A stretch of DNA of 40,783 nucleotides, taken from the NCBI RefSeq assembly GCF_947492815.1, contig NZ_CANLOB010000038.1:1-40783 (forward strand), read 5' to 3'. Shown here piece after piece: positions 18,176 through 26,591 of the stretch. The position numbers and the translations under genes were made by a program. The notes under the pieces are model-generated. The model searched no databases and was not told the DNA's origin. It saw only the letters and a list, made by a program, of their open reading frames with translations. Every line of letters begins with the position of its first letter. The first letter of the stretch is position 1. Source of the stretch: an uncultured Dokdonia sp. GTDB lineage: Bacteria; Bacteroidota; Bacteroidia; Flavobacteriales; Flavobacteriaceae.

Positions 18176-19081
18176 ATGCAAGCGATCGCTTTTTGGTTAA
18201 TATATCCTTTACTTTGGACCTTATCTAAATTACCATTCAAAGTATTATACTTTATTTCTGATATGGTATATATTCTTATATATCATATGATAGGATATCG
18301 TAAAAAAACAGTTCGTTACAATCTTATAACGGCATTTCCAGATAAATCATCTCAAGAATTAAAACAAATAGAAAAAAAGTTCTATCATCATTTGTGTGAT
18401 TTATTCATAGAGATGATCAAAACGCTTAGTATCACAAAAGAGCAGCTTACAACTAGAATGACATATACCAATATTGACGTTATTCAAGACTATGAAGCTA
18501 AAGGTAAAAGTGGTATTGTAATGTTAGGGCATTATGCCAGTTATGAATGGTCATTTGCTATACAATTACATGTTAAAAATACTGGACACGGTATTTACAA
18601 AAAAATCAAAAACCCCTATTTTGATAATTTAGTGAAGCGTATACGTGGTAGATGGAATACCGTATTAGTTGCCAATAAATATGCTTCGAGACTTATGGCA
18701 AAAAATATAGAAGAAGGTATTGTGAGTATGTACGGTTTTGTAGCAGATCAGTCACCAAGATTAGCAAAATCACATTATTGGACACAGTTCTTAGGACATG
18801 AACTACCTTTCTTTACAGGGGTAGAACGTATTTCTAAAGAACTTGACATGCCTATCGTCTATCTTAAAGTTAGAAAGACAAAACGAGGACATTATGAAGG
18901 TACTTTTATTGAACTAGCTAAAAATCCTAAAGAAATCCCTGATTATAAAATTACAGACGCTTTCGCGAAAATATTAGATGCACAAATACGAGAAGCACCA
19001 GCATATTATTTATGGACGCATAAACGTTTTAAACTGCTCGGCAGAAAACAAGAGTCAGCAGGAAAAGACAAAACTACTTAG
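18176..19081 (+). CDS. lysophospholipid/lauroyl acyltransferase (LpxL/HtrB family)
   Basis: A 301-residue protein with an N-terminal membrane anchor (about 4-20), then the acyltransferase HX4E motif as H119-YASY-E124 in MLGHYASYEW, and DQSP plus FFTGVERISKELDMPIVYL further on. The family adds secondary acyl chains to lipid A at the inner membrane. A specific donor cannot be told. Residues DAFAK near 262 are encoded by a palindrome copy (18961-18970). It overlaps the next gene's stop by four bases, convergently. Confidence 0.88.
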   Translation: MQAIAFWLIYPLLWTLSKLPFKVLYFISDMVYILIYHMIGYRKKTVRYNLITAFPDKSSQELKQIEKKFYHHLCDLFIEMIKTLSITKEQLTTRMTYTNIDVIQDYEAKGKSGIVMLGHYASYEWSFAIQLHVKNTGHGIYKKIKNPYFDNLVKRIRGRWNTVLVANKYASRLMAKNIEEGIVSMYGFVADQSPRLAKSHYWTQFLGHELPFFTGVERISKELDMPIVYLKVRKTKRGHYEGTFIELAKNPKEIPDYKITDAFAKILDAQIREAPAYYLWTHKRFKLLGRKQESAGKDKTT

Positions 19082-19440
19082 GGGTTTGTAGTCAATTTAA
19101 AAATAAGAGGTGGATTCTTTTTTGCACCTTTTTCTTCTGAAGTAGCATCTTTAATATCAAATACTTGAATATATGTTCCTTTTTTGGAAGCCTTTAAATG
19201 GGCTAATGCTTTTTCATTAAGCATATTCCCTTGTACCACAACGGTAGGATAGCCTGGAAATTTCACTTTAAAGTTTGTCGTTTTAGCATTTCCATTCCCT
19301 TTAATGACAAAGTTCGTTAATGCTTCTTTAGAAACTTCAATACGATGAGCTACAGACTTCTTTTTTAACGATTGTGCATATGAGTTTGAGAATATGAAAC
19401 ATGCAAATAAAAGAACAATTACTATTTTTTTAAGATTCAT
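19078..19440 (-). CDS. small secreted protein, unknown
   Basis: A 120-residue protein with a clear signal peptide (KIVIVLLFACFIFSNSYAQ). The mature part is basic and beta-rich (FVIKGNGNAKTTNFKVKFPGYPTVVVQGNMLNEKA). No family recognised. It stands alone between the acyltransferase (convergent) and the glmM terminator. Confidence 0.65.
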   Translation of the reverse strand: MNLKKIVIVLLFACFIFSNSYAQSLKKKSVAHRIEVSKEALTNFVIKGNGNAKTTNFKVKFPGYPTVVVQGNMLNEKALAHLKASKKGTYIQVFDIKDATSEEKGAKKNPPLIFKLTTNP

Positions 19441-19532
19441 GACAGGATGGTTTTTAACTAAATCACATTGACTTACATATTAAAAACCTATAAATCAATA
19501 GAATATTGCTTACACACTACTTTTTATAAAAG

Positions 19533-19566
19533 AGAAACCCTTCTTAAATTATTAAGAAGGGTTTCT
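19533..19566 (-). terminator. strong hairpin terminator of glmM
   Basis: A perfect 15-bp stem (19533-19547 with 19552-19566) and a four-base loop lie 18 bases past the glmM stop. Read on the minus strand it is followed by a T-rich stretch (CTTTTAT). Confidence 0.85.
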
Positions 19567-19584
19567 TATACATATAATACCAGT

Positions 19585-20973
19585 TTACAAACCAGCAACT
19601 TCTTTAATTTCCTGAATCATAGCATCTGCAATACGAGTGGCTTCTTCTTGAGTAGCAGCTTCTGTATAGATACGAATAATAGGTTCTGTATTTGATTTAC
19701 GAAGATGTACCCAGTGATGTTCAAAATCTATCTTCACACCATCTATGGTACTAATATCTTCATGAGCGTATTTCGTTGCCATTGTAGCCAATAATCCATC
19801 AACATCTAATTCTGGAGTCAATTGGATTTTTTGTTTACTCATAAAATAAGGAGGATAACTCGCTTTAAGTTGACTTACTGTCATATTTCCTTTAGCAAGA
19901 TGCGTTAAGAATAATGCTGTTCCAACCAGACTATCACGCCCATAATGAGAAGCTGGATAGATGATACCTCCATTTCCTTCTCCTCCTATAACAGCATTCG
20001 TATCTTTCATAAGTTGTACTACATTTACCTCTCCCACAGCACTTGCATTATAAGTACCACCATGTTTACGTGTAATATCTCTAAGCGCACGAGAAGAAGA
20101 TAAATTGGATACCGTATTACCTTTGGTTTCGCTCAACACATAATCAGCACAAGCAACCAGCGTATACTCTTCTCCAAACATTTCTCCTGTCTCATCTATA
20201 AAAGCTAGACGATCTACATCAGGATCTACTACAATTCCGAAATCAGCTTTTTCTTTTACAACCAGCGCACAGATATCTCCTAAATGTTCTTTAAGAGGCT
20301 CTGGATTGTGAGGAAAATGACCATTAGGTTCACAATACAATTCTACAGGAATTACGCCTAATTTATCTAATAATCTAGGAATCGCTATACCACCAGTTGA
20401 GTTTACACCATCTACTACTACTTTAAAATTAGCCGCTTTAATAGCATCTACATCTACTAATTCTAAATCTAGCACCTCATCAATATGCAAATCGATATAG
20501 GCATCATTTACTGTGATTTTCCCAAGATCATCTACTTCCGCAAAAGTAAAATCTTCATTTTCAGCATATTTTAAAATCTTCTCTCCTTCTACTCCATTCA
20601 AAAACTCTCCTTTACTATTAAGAAGTTTAAGCGCATTCCATTGTTTAGGGTTATGAGAAGCTGTTAGAATAATACCGCCGTCAGCATGTTCCATAGGTAC
20701 AGCAACCTCTACTGTAGGTGTGGTAGAGAGACCTAGATCAATCACATGAATTCCCATACCTATTAGAGTATTCATTACCAATTCTTGAATCATAGATCCA
20801 GAAATACGAGCATCGCGACCTACAACAACACGGTAGGTTTCTTTATTGCGATCATTTTTAAGCCACGCGCCATAAGCAGCAGCAAATTTTACAGCATCTA
20901 TAGGTGTCAAGTTATCACCAGTAGTTCCGCCTATGGTACCTCGTATACCAGAAATAGATTTTATTAATGTCAT
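19585..20973 (-). CDS. glmM: phosphoglucosamine mutase / phosphohexomutase
   Basis: A 462-residue enzyme of the alpha-D-phosphohexomutase family. The phosphoserine loop is TASHNP (Ser106), the metal loop DPDVDRLAF (about 245-253), the sugar loop GEGNGG (about 325-330) and the phosphate-binding end SNTEPIIRIYTEA (about 430-442). It interconverts hexose or hexosamine 6- and 1-phosphates. GlmM (UDP-GlcNAc supply for peptidoglycan and lipid A) is the usual assignment in Bacteroidota, though phosphomannomutase activity is possible. It is a single-gene unit with its own -7 box and terminator. Confidence 0.87.
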   Translation of the reverse strand: MTLIKSISGIRGTIGGTTGDNLTPIDAVKFAAAYGAWLKNDRNKETYRVVVGRDARISGSMIQELVMNTLIGMGIHVIDLGLSTTPTVEVAVPMEHADGGIILTASHNPKQWNALKLLNSKGEFLNGVEGEKILKYAENEDFTFAEVDDLGKITVNDAYIDLHIDEVLDLELVDVDAIKAANFKVVVDGVNSTGGIAIPRLLDKLGVIPVELYCEPNGHFPHNPEPLKEHLGDICALVVKEKADFGIVVDPDVDRLAFIDETGEMFGEEYTLVACADYVLSETKGNTVSNLSSSRALRDITRKHGGTYNASAVGEVNVVQLMKDTNAVIGGEGNGGIIYPASHYGRDSLVGTALFLTHLAKGNMTVSQLKASYPPYFMSKQKIQLTPELDVDGLLATMATKYAHEDISTIDGVKIDFEHHWVHLRKSNTEPIIRIYTEAATQEEATRIADAMIQEIKEVAGL

Positions 20974-21019
20974 AGATTAAGTTGTTTGTTACGTTCAATA
21001 TCTTTATTATAGGGGACTG

Positions 21020-21027
21020 CAAAAATA
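21020..21027 (-). promoter_or_regulatory. -7 promoter box of glmM
   Basis: Read on the minus strand: TATTTTTG, a full TAnnTTTG match. The predicted start near 21013 gives a leader of about 40 bases before ATG 20973. Confidence 0.5.
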
Positions 21028-21155
21028 AGAAAAGACAACCGACTTTTAGACTAGCCTACGATATGATATATTTTTATTAAAAAATTAAAGGACATATTAA
21101 TGGGAAATCCTGTAATAGCTTTTAGAGGTCATTTATAAAAGGTATCTTCACAACA

Positions 21156-21740
21156 ATGAATTTTCTAGCACATATATACCTTTCTGGAGATGATGATATG
21201 GTGACCATAGGCAACTTTATAGCCGATGGCATTAAAGGGAAGAAGTACTTAAATTATCAGGAAGGAATTCAAAAGGGAATTCTCATTCACCGTTGGATAG
21301 ATAGTTATACAGACAGCCATCCTATTACAAAGCAAAGCACCAAACGATTACATGCTAAATATGGGCATTATAGCGGTGTTATTGTAGATATTTTATATGA
21401 TCATTTTCTAGCAAAAAACTGGTATCAATATCATGAACAACCATTAGAAGACTATGTAAATGACTTTTATGAACTTCTCAAAACCAACCATCATTTACTG
21501 ACTACTAGAATACAAAAAATGATGGTACCGATGATGAAGCAAAATTGGTTGCTTAGTTATGCGACGTTAGAAGGAATTGAAACAGTACTCTACAATATGA
21601 ATATCCGTATCAAAAATAGAGTCCCTATGGATGAGGCCATTCAAGATTTAAAAGAACACTATGAAGCTTTTGAAAAAGAGTTTACAGCCTTTTTTGAGGA
21701 ACTACAAGCATTTATAGCTATCAAAATGAAAGAAATATAA
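21156..21740 (+). CDS. acpH: acyl-carrier-protein phosphodiesterase (DUF479)
   Basis: A 194-residue protein of the AcpH/DUF479 family: MNFLAHIYLSGDDDMVTIGNFIADGIKG, then HRWIDSYTDSHP and GVIVDILYDHFLAKNW, carrying the His/Asp metal residues of this HD-like fold. The E. coli enzyme removes phosphopantetheine from acyl carrier protein. It sits one base upstream of the YdjM-like gene, so the pair is likely co-transcribed. Confidence 0.85.
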   Translation: MNFLAHIYLSGDDDMVTIGNFIADGIKGKKYLNYQEGIQKGILIHRWIDSYTDSHPITKQSTKRLHAKYGHYSGVIVDILYDHFLAKNWYQYHEQPLEDYVNDFYELLKTNHHLLTTRIQKMMVPMMKQNWLLSYATLEGIETVLYNMNIRIKNRVPMDEAIQDLKEHYEAFEKEFTAFFEELQAFIAIKMKEI

Positions 21741-21741
21741 T

Positions 21742-22278
21742 ATGGCTTCAGCATTTGGTCACGCATTTGCCGCAATTGCATTAGGAACAAGTATACCTAA
21801 AACATACAGAAGCACAAAATTTTGGATACTAGCAGTTATTTGCTCCATACTTCCAGATGCAGATGTAATAAGTTTTTCACTTGGAATTCCCTATGACTCT
21901 TTTTGGGGACATCGAGGTTTTAGTCATTCACTACTCGCTGCATGCATTGTTGGAGTACTTATAACGATCATTTTTTATCGCACTAGCATATTCTCTAAAA
22001 AAGGAATATCCCTCATCCTATTTTTCACCCTTGCAACTGCTTCTCATGCGGTATTAGATGCAATGACCACAGGAGGTTTAGGAGTTGCTTTCTTTTCACC
22101 ATGGGATGATACACGGCATTTTTTCAGTTGGAGACCTATTCAAGTTTCTCCCATAGGTATTCAAAATTTCTTTAGTAAATGGGGATTACGAGTCATCTTA
22201 AGCGAACTCATCTATATCTTCATTCCAGCAGCAGTATATATGGTGATCTCCTATCTTATCAATAAGAAAAGGAAGTAA
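21742..22278 (+). CDS. YdjM-like membrane-bound metal-dependent hydrolase (DUF457)
   Basis: A 178-residue protein with four or five membrane segments. Family motifs are FGHAFAAIALG near the start, LPDADVISF (about 42-50), HRGFSHSLL (about 61-69) and ASHAVLDAMTTGGLG (about 100-114), whose His and Asp residues would bind metal. E. coli YdjM is in the SOS regulon, but no LexA site is recognised here. The substrate is unknown. Confidence 0.85.
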   Translation: MASAFGHAFAAIALGTSIPKTYRSTKFWILAVICSILPDADVISFSLGIPYDSFWGHRGFSHSLLAACIVGVLITIIFYRTSIFSKKGISLILFFTLATASHAVLDAMTTGGLGVAFFSPWDDTRHFFSWRPIQVSPIGIQNFFSKWGLRVILSELIYIFIPAAVYMVISYLINKKRK

Positions 22279-22776
22279 TTTTTATACGCTTTCGCGAAAG
22301 CAAACTTATGAGACAGGCAGGCAGTTTCACGGCCATAGGGAGAGTGAAACGATAAAGCCTACCAAGATTTATAAAATTTACAACAATAAATTAACACATT
22401 TAGACACAACCTTTTGGTACTTTTAGACTCTTATAGATATAAGCTACAAATATCGTAGGAGCAGTCTGAATAGTGTGGTGCTTATTCAGACTGTTTTTTT
22501 ATCTAGCATCTTCAACAACGTATCCCCTTCTTATTATTAAAAGAATTAAGTAGTAAAATACGTGTTTCGCAATTCCCTTAAAAACACCCAATAAAAACAC
22601 TTTATATTGATAATCAATTATTTAAATTTTAATCAACACCTTAATACTCCTGTAATTTAGTGCTCGTTAAGTAGAAGATATAGCACGTAAATTGATCAAT
22701 AGTATCTTCAAAAAAAACGAGAGCGTATACTGAAAAGCTATAATAGAGTAAGTAGTATATTTAAATCACAAACATT
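22279..22776. other. gene-free region with dispersed repeat and terminator
   Basis: About 500 bases without a convincing gene. In order: a palindrome copy with the TTTATA flank (22281-22301); a GTTTCAC/GTGAAAC inverted repeat around GGCCATAGGGAGA near 22323-22349, whose inner words recur near 30822-30842; a strong terminator (22462-22500); and an AT-rich stretch leading to the PixA-like gene that includes ATTGATAATCAAT (22606-22618). Confidence 0.6.
22462..22500 (+). terminator. hairpin terminator
   Basis: CAGTCTGAATA (22462-22472) pairs perfectly with TATTCAGACTG (22483-22493) across a 10-base loop, followed by seven Ts. It lies about 180 bases past the YdjM-like stop, so it may end that operon or a short untranslated RNA starting between them. 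Confidence 0.85.
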
Positions 22777-22842
22777 ATGAGTAAGACAATAGACATTCAA
22801 GTAACCTTGGACGAGCTGGGGAATTATGAAACAATACCCTAA
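22777..22842 (+). other. out-of-frame 5' piece of the PixA/AidA-like gene
   Basis: ATG 22777 opens a 21-codon frame, MSKTIDIQVTLDELGNYETIP, then stop. Its IDIQVTLD matches the usual first strand of PixA/AidA proteins. The rest of the protein continues in another frame from about 22822. Removing one G from the run GGGG at 22818-22821 joins the two into one 170-residue frame (…TLDELGIMKQYPNPSKD…). Confidence 0.6.
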
Positions 22843-23290
22843 TCCAAGTAAGGATCAAAATAACCCAACAGGAATTGCCCACAACTTTGGGTATATGGTA
22901 GCTACTTCAAATACGATATCTGGTAGCGGTACTGGAGACCTTACATTTTCTGCAAATGTAGGAGATGTAGTACGTTTCTTTGGAATAACTGCCTCTAACA
23001 ATTTTGAAAATTCAGCACTTATTTATGGAATCAATAAATTTAGTGGAACCCAAGTTTTTTCAGAATTTGAAAACAAAACTTTTACAAAATCTGGCGTTTC
23101 TCCTTCGGAAAGAGATGTATTGCCCGCAGATATAAGTGATCAAAAGTTTTGGTTTTTTGAAGCCGATGTTATGAACAAAGAAACAGAAGGTTATAAAGTT
23201 GTTTTTGCTTTATATTCAAGAGATAATTCTGGACAGCCTGTACTATTTGGATACTACCAGTGGGACCCAACAATTCTAGTAGCTGGATAA
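22826..23290 (+). CDS. PixA/AidA (inclusion-body) family protein, frameshifted start
   Basis: A 154-residue main frame. The block QYPNPSKDQNNPTGIAHNFGYMV, then SGTGDLTFSANVGDVVRFFG, NNFENSALIYGI and the C-terminal FWFFEADV, fits the PF12306-type family that includes Xenorhabdus PixA and Burkholderia AidA. These are beta-rich proteins that can form intracellular inclusions; their biochemical role is unclear. The ATG at 22826 falls inside the family's conserved region, and the expected N-terminus is in another frame just upstream, so either a one-base indel is present or translation begins late. A strong terminator follows 26 bases after the stop. Confidence 0.75.
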   Translation: MKQYPNPSKDQNNPTGIAHNFGYMVATSNTISGSGTGDLTFSANVGDVVRFFGITASNNFENSALIYGINKFSGTQVFSEFENKTFTKSGVSPSERDVLPADISDQKFWFFEADVMNKETEGYKVVFALYSRDNSGQPVLFGYYQWDPTILVAG

Positions 23291-23316
23291 ATAATTACTA
23301 AGATTCTTATCTTAAA

Positions 23317-23356
23317 TAGCCTTTTAAGCACACCTGTATTTAAAAGGCTATTTTTT
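23317..23356 (+). terminator. hairpin terminator after PixA-like gene
   Basis: An 11-bp perfect stem (TAGCCTTTTAA, 23317-23327, with TTAAAAGGCTA, 23340-23350) and six Ts. Confidence 0.85.
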
Positions 23357-23652
23357 GTCTAAAAGTAAAATGACAATGAATCATTTTCTATAACAAGTAT
23401 TCCAAATTCCATTCTTAGAATTTTAAAATGTGTTAGATACATTACATTTTTCAGCAAATGCTATTGAAAATAAAATAATCACAAAACACACGTTAACAGA
23501 CACTTACCTACGTATTTAAAAAAAATGTAAGTAACGCTTTTTAGCGTCGACCATTTTTACAATTAAAATTACTATTGATTATTTATCGATTTGAAATAGA
23601 GAATACATACAAATGGTATCTCATTTTAAATGGAACGACAAAACCCCAAGTC
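23357..23652. other. upstream region of the secreted-protein cluster
   Basis: About 300 AT-rich bases. The only structure seen is a small ACGCT/AGCGT hairpin near 23533-23547. A frame open from TTG 23575 runs into the next gene but has no signal-peptide character and no counterpart in the paralogues, so it is treated as leader. Confidence 0.45.
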
Positions 23653-24495
23653 ATGATAAAAATAAACACACTAGTAGTTATAGTAAGTATGTTTTTGACA
23701 TATACACTACAAGCTCAAGTTGGTATAAATACGATTACCCCTGATCCCAGTTCTATATTAGATATAGTTGCTGATGATAAGGGCATTTTGATTCCGAGAG
23801 TTTCTTTAAATGGAAAGGATGATAATACAACCATTAGATTACAACAAAATGAAACAAGACCAGCTACTGGATTATTAGTATATAACTTATCAGATGCAGG
23901 TACAGGTGATAATACCATTGCCCCAGGTTTTTACTATTACAATAAGGGTGCATGGGTACGACTTCATGATGAAGGATTTAGCTTAGAGTTTGATCAAACG
24001 CAAGAAGTACAAGCATCAAGTAATGCTAACACGTATATTGCTATCCCTGGCTTAGATACAGGAATTATAAAATTACCCTATGCTGGTGTTTATAAAGTTT
24101 CTGGAACAGGATTTTATTCAGCTGGACCTAGAGCTGGAGGTAATGGTAATGGAAATAGTAATGGAGATGGTGTAGGTATTGCTTCTATTGCCTTAGAAAT
24201 GGAAGTAAACGGAATAACATCTATTGTAAAAGAACGATTTGTAAATGGTGTTTCTATAGATTTAGGCAACAATAGAAGATTTGACAGTATCGGTCAAGAA
24301 ATATCTTACTCTTTTTCGTTTGAAGCAAGTCCAGCAGAAGAATACCGTTTTATTGTAAAAGGACGTGAATGGAATTCTGTAAATACTACAGAAGAAGGCA
24401 TTTTCGGAAAAGACACAGCTGGTTTTACACGCTCAAATGGGCAAGATGATGCCTATAGAGGTTCATTAATTATCACTCTAACAAGACAGTTCTAA
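23653..24495 (+). CDS. secreted beta-sandwich protein, tandem paralogue A
   Basis: A 280-residue protein from ATG 23653. That start is chosen because a signal peptide follows (INTLVVIVSMFLTYTLQAQ) and because the bases before it (CCCCAAGTCATG) resemble those before the next paralogue (CCCCAAATCATG). The mature N-terminus QVGINTITPDPSSILDI…KGILIPRVSL…GLLVYN…PGFYYYNKGAWVRL is the module found on many Bacteroidota secreted or adhesin-like proteins. The C-terminal half (about 115-280) looks like a C1q/TNF-type jelly roll (PGLDTGIIKLPYAGVYKVSGTG). It includes a Gly/Asn-rich loop near 160-180. Function unknown; surface display or binding is plausible. Confidence 0.75.
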   Translation: MIKINTLVVIVSMFLTYTLQAQVGINTITPDPSSILDIVADDKGILIPRVSLNGKDDNTTIRLQQNETRPATGLLVYNLSDAGTGDNTIAPGFYYYNKGAWVRLHDEGFSLEFDQTQEVQASSNANTYIAIPGLDTGIIKLPYAGVYKVSGTGFYSAGPRAGGNGNGNSNGDGVGIASIALEMEVNGITSIVKERFVNGVSIDLGNNRRFDSIGQEISYSFSFEASPAEEYRFIVKGREWNSVNTTEEGIFGKDTAGFTRSNGQDDAYRGSLIITLTRQF

Positions 24496-24563
24496 ACACA
24501 ACACATATCATATAACAACATTCCCATACATTCTTTAACAAGAACATTCTAAATCCCCAAATC

Positions 24564-25376
24564 ATGAATAAATTGTTACTATCTAGCATACTGTTATGCT
24601 TATTTTCCCAAATTTTCTATAGTCAAGTGGGTGTCAATACAACTCAAGTAGATCCAAGTGCTTTATTTGAAGTAAAAGCCACAGACAAAGGTATCTTAAC
24701 TCCAAGAGTAGCATTGGTTGCTATAGATAATATAGAAACACCTATCAAAAACCCTGCTCCTGGTTTATTTATTTTCAATACTGCAACTTCTACCTCTGAA
24801 GATACGCTATCTACAGCAGTATCTCCAGGTTTCTACTATTTTGATGGTTCTATATGGCAACGTATTTTTAATAATGGGTTTGCACTAGAATTTAAACAAA
24901 CCGCAGAGCTTATGGGTGTGGTTTCTTCACAAGCATTACCTATTCCAGGCTTAGACACTGGAGACTTTACAGTTCCTTTTAAAGGTACATATCAAATAAA
25001 AGTAACCGCTTATTATACAGCAGGAGATCCTATTAATGATACGGATGCTGCTTGTCAAGGAGATTTCAGACTCTACCAAGTAGACAGTGATAATACTCGA
25101 AATTTTTTAGAAATGACCTATGTCACTTCAGAATCTAAGTATATAGATAATGCCGTTGGAGAATTCAACAATTTAGGAAATCAGTATACTTTTCTTCATA
25201 ACATTGATTTAGATGCAAACACCAATTATCGATTTTTAATCGCTGGAAGTCAGTGGATTTGCCACAATACTAACATCAGTTACTTTGGGAAAGAAACAGC
25301 CGATTTTAACGGATCTAATGGACTAGAAGATGGTCAATATGGAGAAATGACGATCACGCTTGTAGAACAAAAATAA
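24564..25376 (+). CDS. secreted beta-sandwich protein, tandem paralogue B
   Basis: A 270-residue paralogue: signal peptide KLLLSSILLCLFSQIFYSQ, then VGVNTTQVDPSALFEVKATDKGILTPRVAL, PGFYYFDGSIWQRI, and the same jelly-roll-like half (IPGLDTGDFTVPFKGTYQIKVTAYYTAG; FLIAGSQW; FGKETADFNGSNGLEDG.YGEMTITL). The ending FGK.TA.F..SNG..D strongly matches copy A. It has two Cys in the mature chain (about 173 and 234), which copy A lacks. Probably one transcript with A and C. Confidence 0.75.
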   Translation: MNKLLLSSILLCLFSQIFYSQVGVNTTQVDPSALFEVKATDKGILTPRVALVAIDNIETPIKNPAPGLFIFNTATSTSEDTLSTAVSPGFYYFDGSIWQRIFNNGFALEFKQTAELMGVVSSQALPIPGLDTGDFTVPFKGTYQIKVTAYYTAGDPINDTDAACQGDFRLYQVDSDNTRNFLEMTYVTSESKYIDNAVGEFNNLGNQYTFLHNIDLDANTNYRFLIAGSQWICHNTNISYFGKETADFNGSNGLEDGQYGEMTITLVEQK

Positions 25377-25396
25377 GAACCTTCAAAAATGACCTC

Positions 25397-26236
25397 ATGA
25401 AAAAATTACAATACATTTCATTTTACGCTATTATTTTTCTCTTTTGCATTCATAGTAGTGCGATAAATGCGCAAGTGGCTATAGGAACTACACAACTAGA
25501 TGCAGGAGCCATTTTTCAGGCTGAAAGTGATAACAAAGGAGTTCTTATCCCAAGGATAACCCTAACATCCAATATCGATACTAATACCATTCAAAACCCT
25601 GCCGAAGGATTAACCATTTATAATACAGCTACCGTAAATAACTTATCAAACTCAGTAACCCCAGGATTATATTATTGGAATGGAGAACAATGGAGTCGCG
25701 TATTATCTAGAGGATATAGTCGTCAGTTTCTTCAAACAGATCAAAACTTTGCCAATACCATAGCCGATATTCCTATTAATGGATTGAATCAAACTATAGA
25801 AGTTCCCTTTTCAGGAATCTATAGAGTTATTGTAACCTCACACTTTGGTGTTGCTACCGTATCAAACCCAAATGTAGCCGATGATAATGCCGCAATAGCT
25901 TCTATGCGAATAGAAGTAGATGCTGAGGTGATTGGAGAAAAATTAATAACTGCTTATTCAAAATTTGTAGATGATACTGCTACTGGTGGTGATGGATCTA
26001 TTAATTTCTTTGCATTATCCAGACAGATCGTTATTACTAAAGATATTGAATTACTTGCTGGACAAGCTTATAACTTTAATGTAATAGGCCGTTTATGGGA
26101 CTGGACCAATGTAGCACCTGCTGTTGGTGGATTTGGATATTTTGGATTAAACACAACCCTCTACGAAAGAAACCCTAACCTCACTGACGATGCTTCAAGA
26201 ACAGAAATGACTATTAATTTAGTAAGGCAATATTAA
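25397..26236 (+). CDS. secreted beta-sandwich protein, tandem paralogue C
   Basis: A 279-residue paralogue, the most diverged of the three. Signal peptide IIFLFCIHSSAINAQ, then VAIGTTQLDAGAIFQAESDNKGVLIPRITL, GLTIYNTATV, PGLYYWNGEQWSRVL, and the C-terminal half with IEVPFSGIYRVIVTSHFG and FNVIGRLWDWTN. It starts 20 bases after copy B. A double-glycine peptide gene follows 88 bases after its stop and could be in the same transcript, ending at the 26484 terminator. Confidence 0.75.
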   Translation: MKKLQYISFYAIIFLFCIHSSAINAQVAIGTTQLDAGAIFQAESDNKGVLIPRITLTSNIDTNTIQNPAEGLTIYNTATVNNLSNSVTPGLYYWNGEQWSRVLSRGYSRQFLQTDQNFANTIADIPINGLNQTIEVPFSGIYRVIVTSHFGVATVSNPNVADDNAAIASMRIEVDAEVIGEKLITAYSKFVDDTATGGDGSINFFALSRQIVITKDIELLAGQAYNFNVIGRLWDWTNVAPAVGGFGYFGLNTTLYERNPNLTDDASRTEMTINLVRQY

Positions 26237-26324
26237 CATCGTATATCTCAGTATTGAAGATATAACAGGTAACAAAAAGTAAATAAGAGGCTCTTTTTAA
26301 TATAAATCATAAAAATAATAAGCT

Positions 26325-26450
26325 ATGTTAGAAAAACTCAGAAGACAGGAAATCCAAAAACTCCAAACTATTTACGGAGGTAATGACATCATTATAGAAG
26401 ATCATGTCATATTAAAAGAAGATATTGTTATAGAAGACAATGTATTATAG
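26325..26450 (+). CDS. 41-residue double-glycine leader peptide
   Basis: A short frame, MLEKLRRQEIQKLQTIYGG followed by NDIIIEDHVILKEDIVIEDN and VL, then TAG. The leader-like N-terminus ends in GG, as in peptides cut and exported by peptidase-containing ABC transporters, and resembles the leader of the second peptide at 30492 (both start ML.K). The acidic core is a near-repeat of I-x-E-D-x-V. A strong terminator follows 34 bases downstream, and the gene sits in its own small space, which supports it being real. No processing or export gene lies in the window. Confidence 0.55.
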   Translation: MLEKLRRQEIQKLQTIYGGNDIIIEDHVILKEDIVIEDNVL

Positions 26451-26483
26451 AAGTTATTATAGTGTACTCTACACACTAATCTC

Positions 26484-26520
26484 GATCCCTCTAAAGCATT
26501 ATTTTAGAGGGATCTTTTTT
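26484..26520 (+). terminator. hairpin terminator after the double-glycine peptide
   Basis: GATCCCTCTAAA (26484-26495) pairs perfectly with TTTAGAGGGATC (26503-26514), then six Ts. Confidence 0.88.
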
Positions 26521-26559
26521 AATCCTCTTTTCTATCTTCCTAAGAATCCCTATTTTTAA

Positions 26560-26587
26560 AAAGTGAAGAAACTAAACCCTTCACTTT
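26560..26587. repeat. inverted repeat next to the ggt start codon
   Basis: AAAGTGAAG (26560-26568) and CTTCACTTT (26579-26587) are perfect 9-base arms ending four bases before ATG 26592. It could be an operator or an RNA hairpin that hides the start. Confidence 0.4.
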
Positions 26588-26591
26588 AATT

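Noticed and set aside
23575..23652. TTG-initiated N-terminal extension of paralogue A
   Set aside because: It would put 26 non-hydrophobic residues before a clear signal peptide; the other two paralogues have no such extension.
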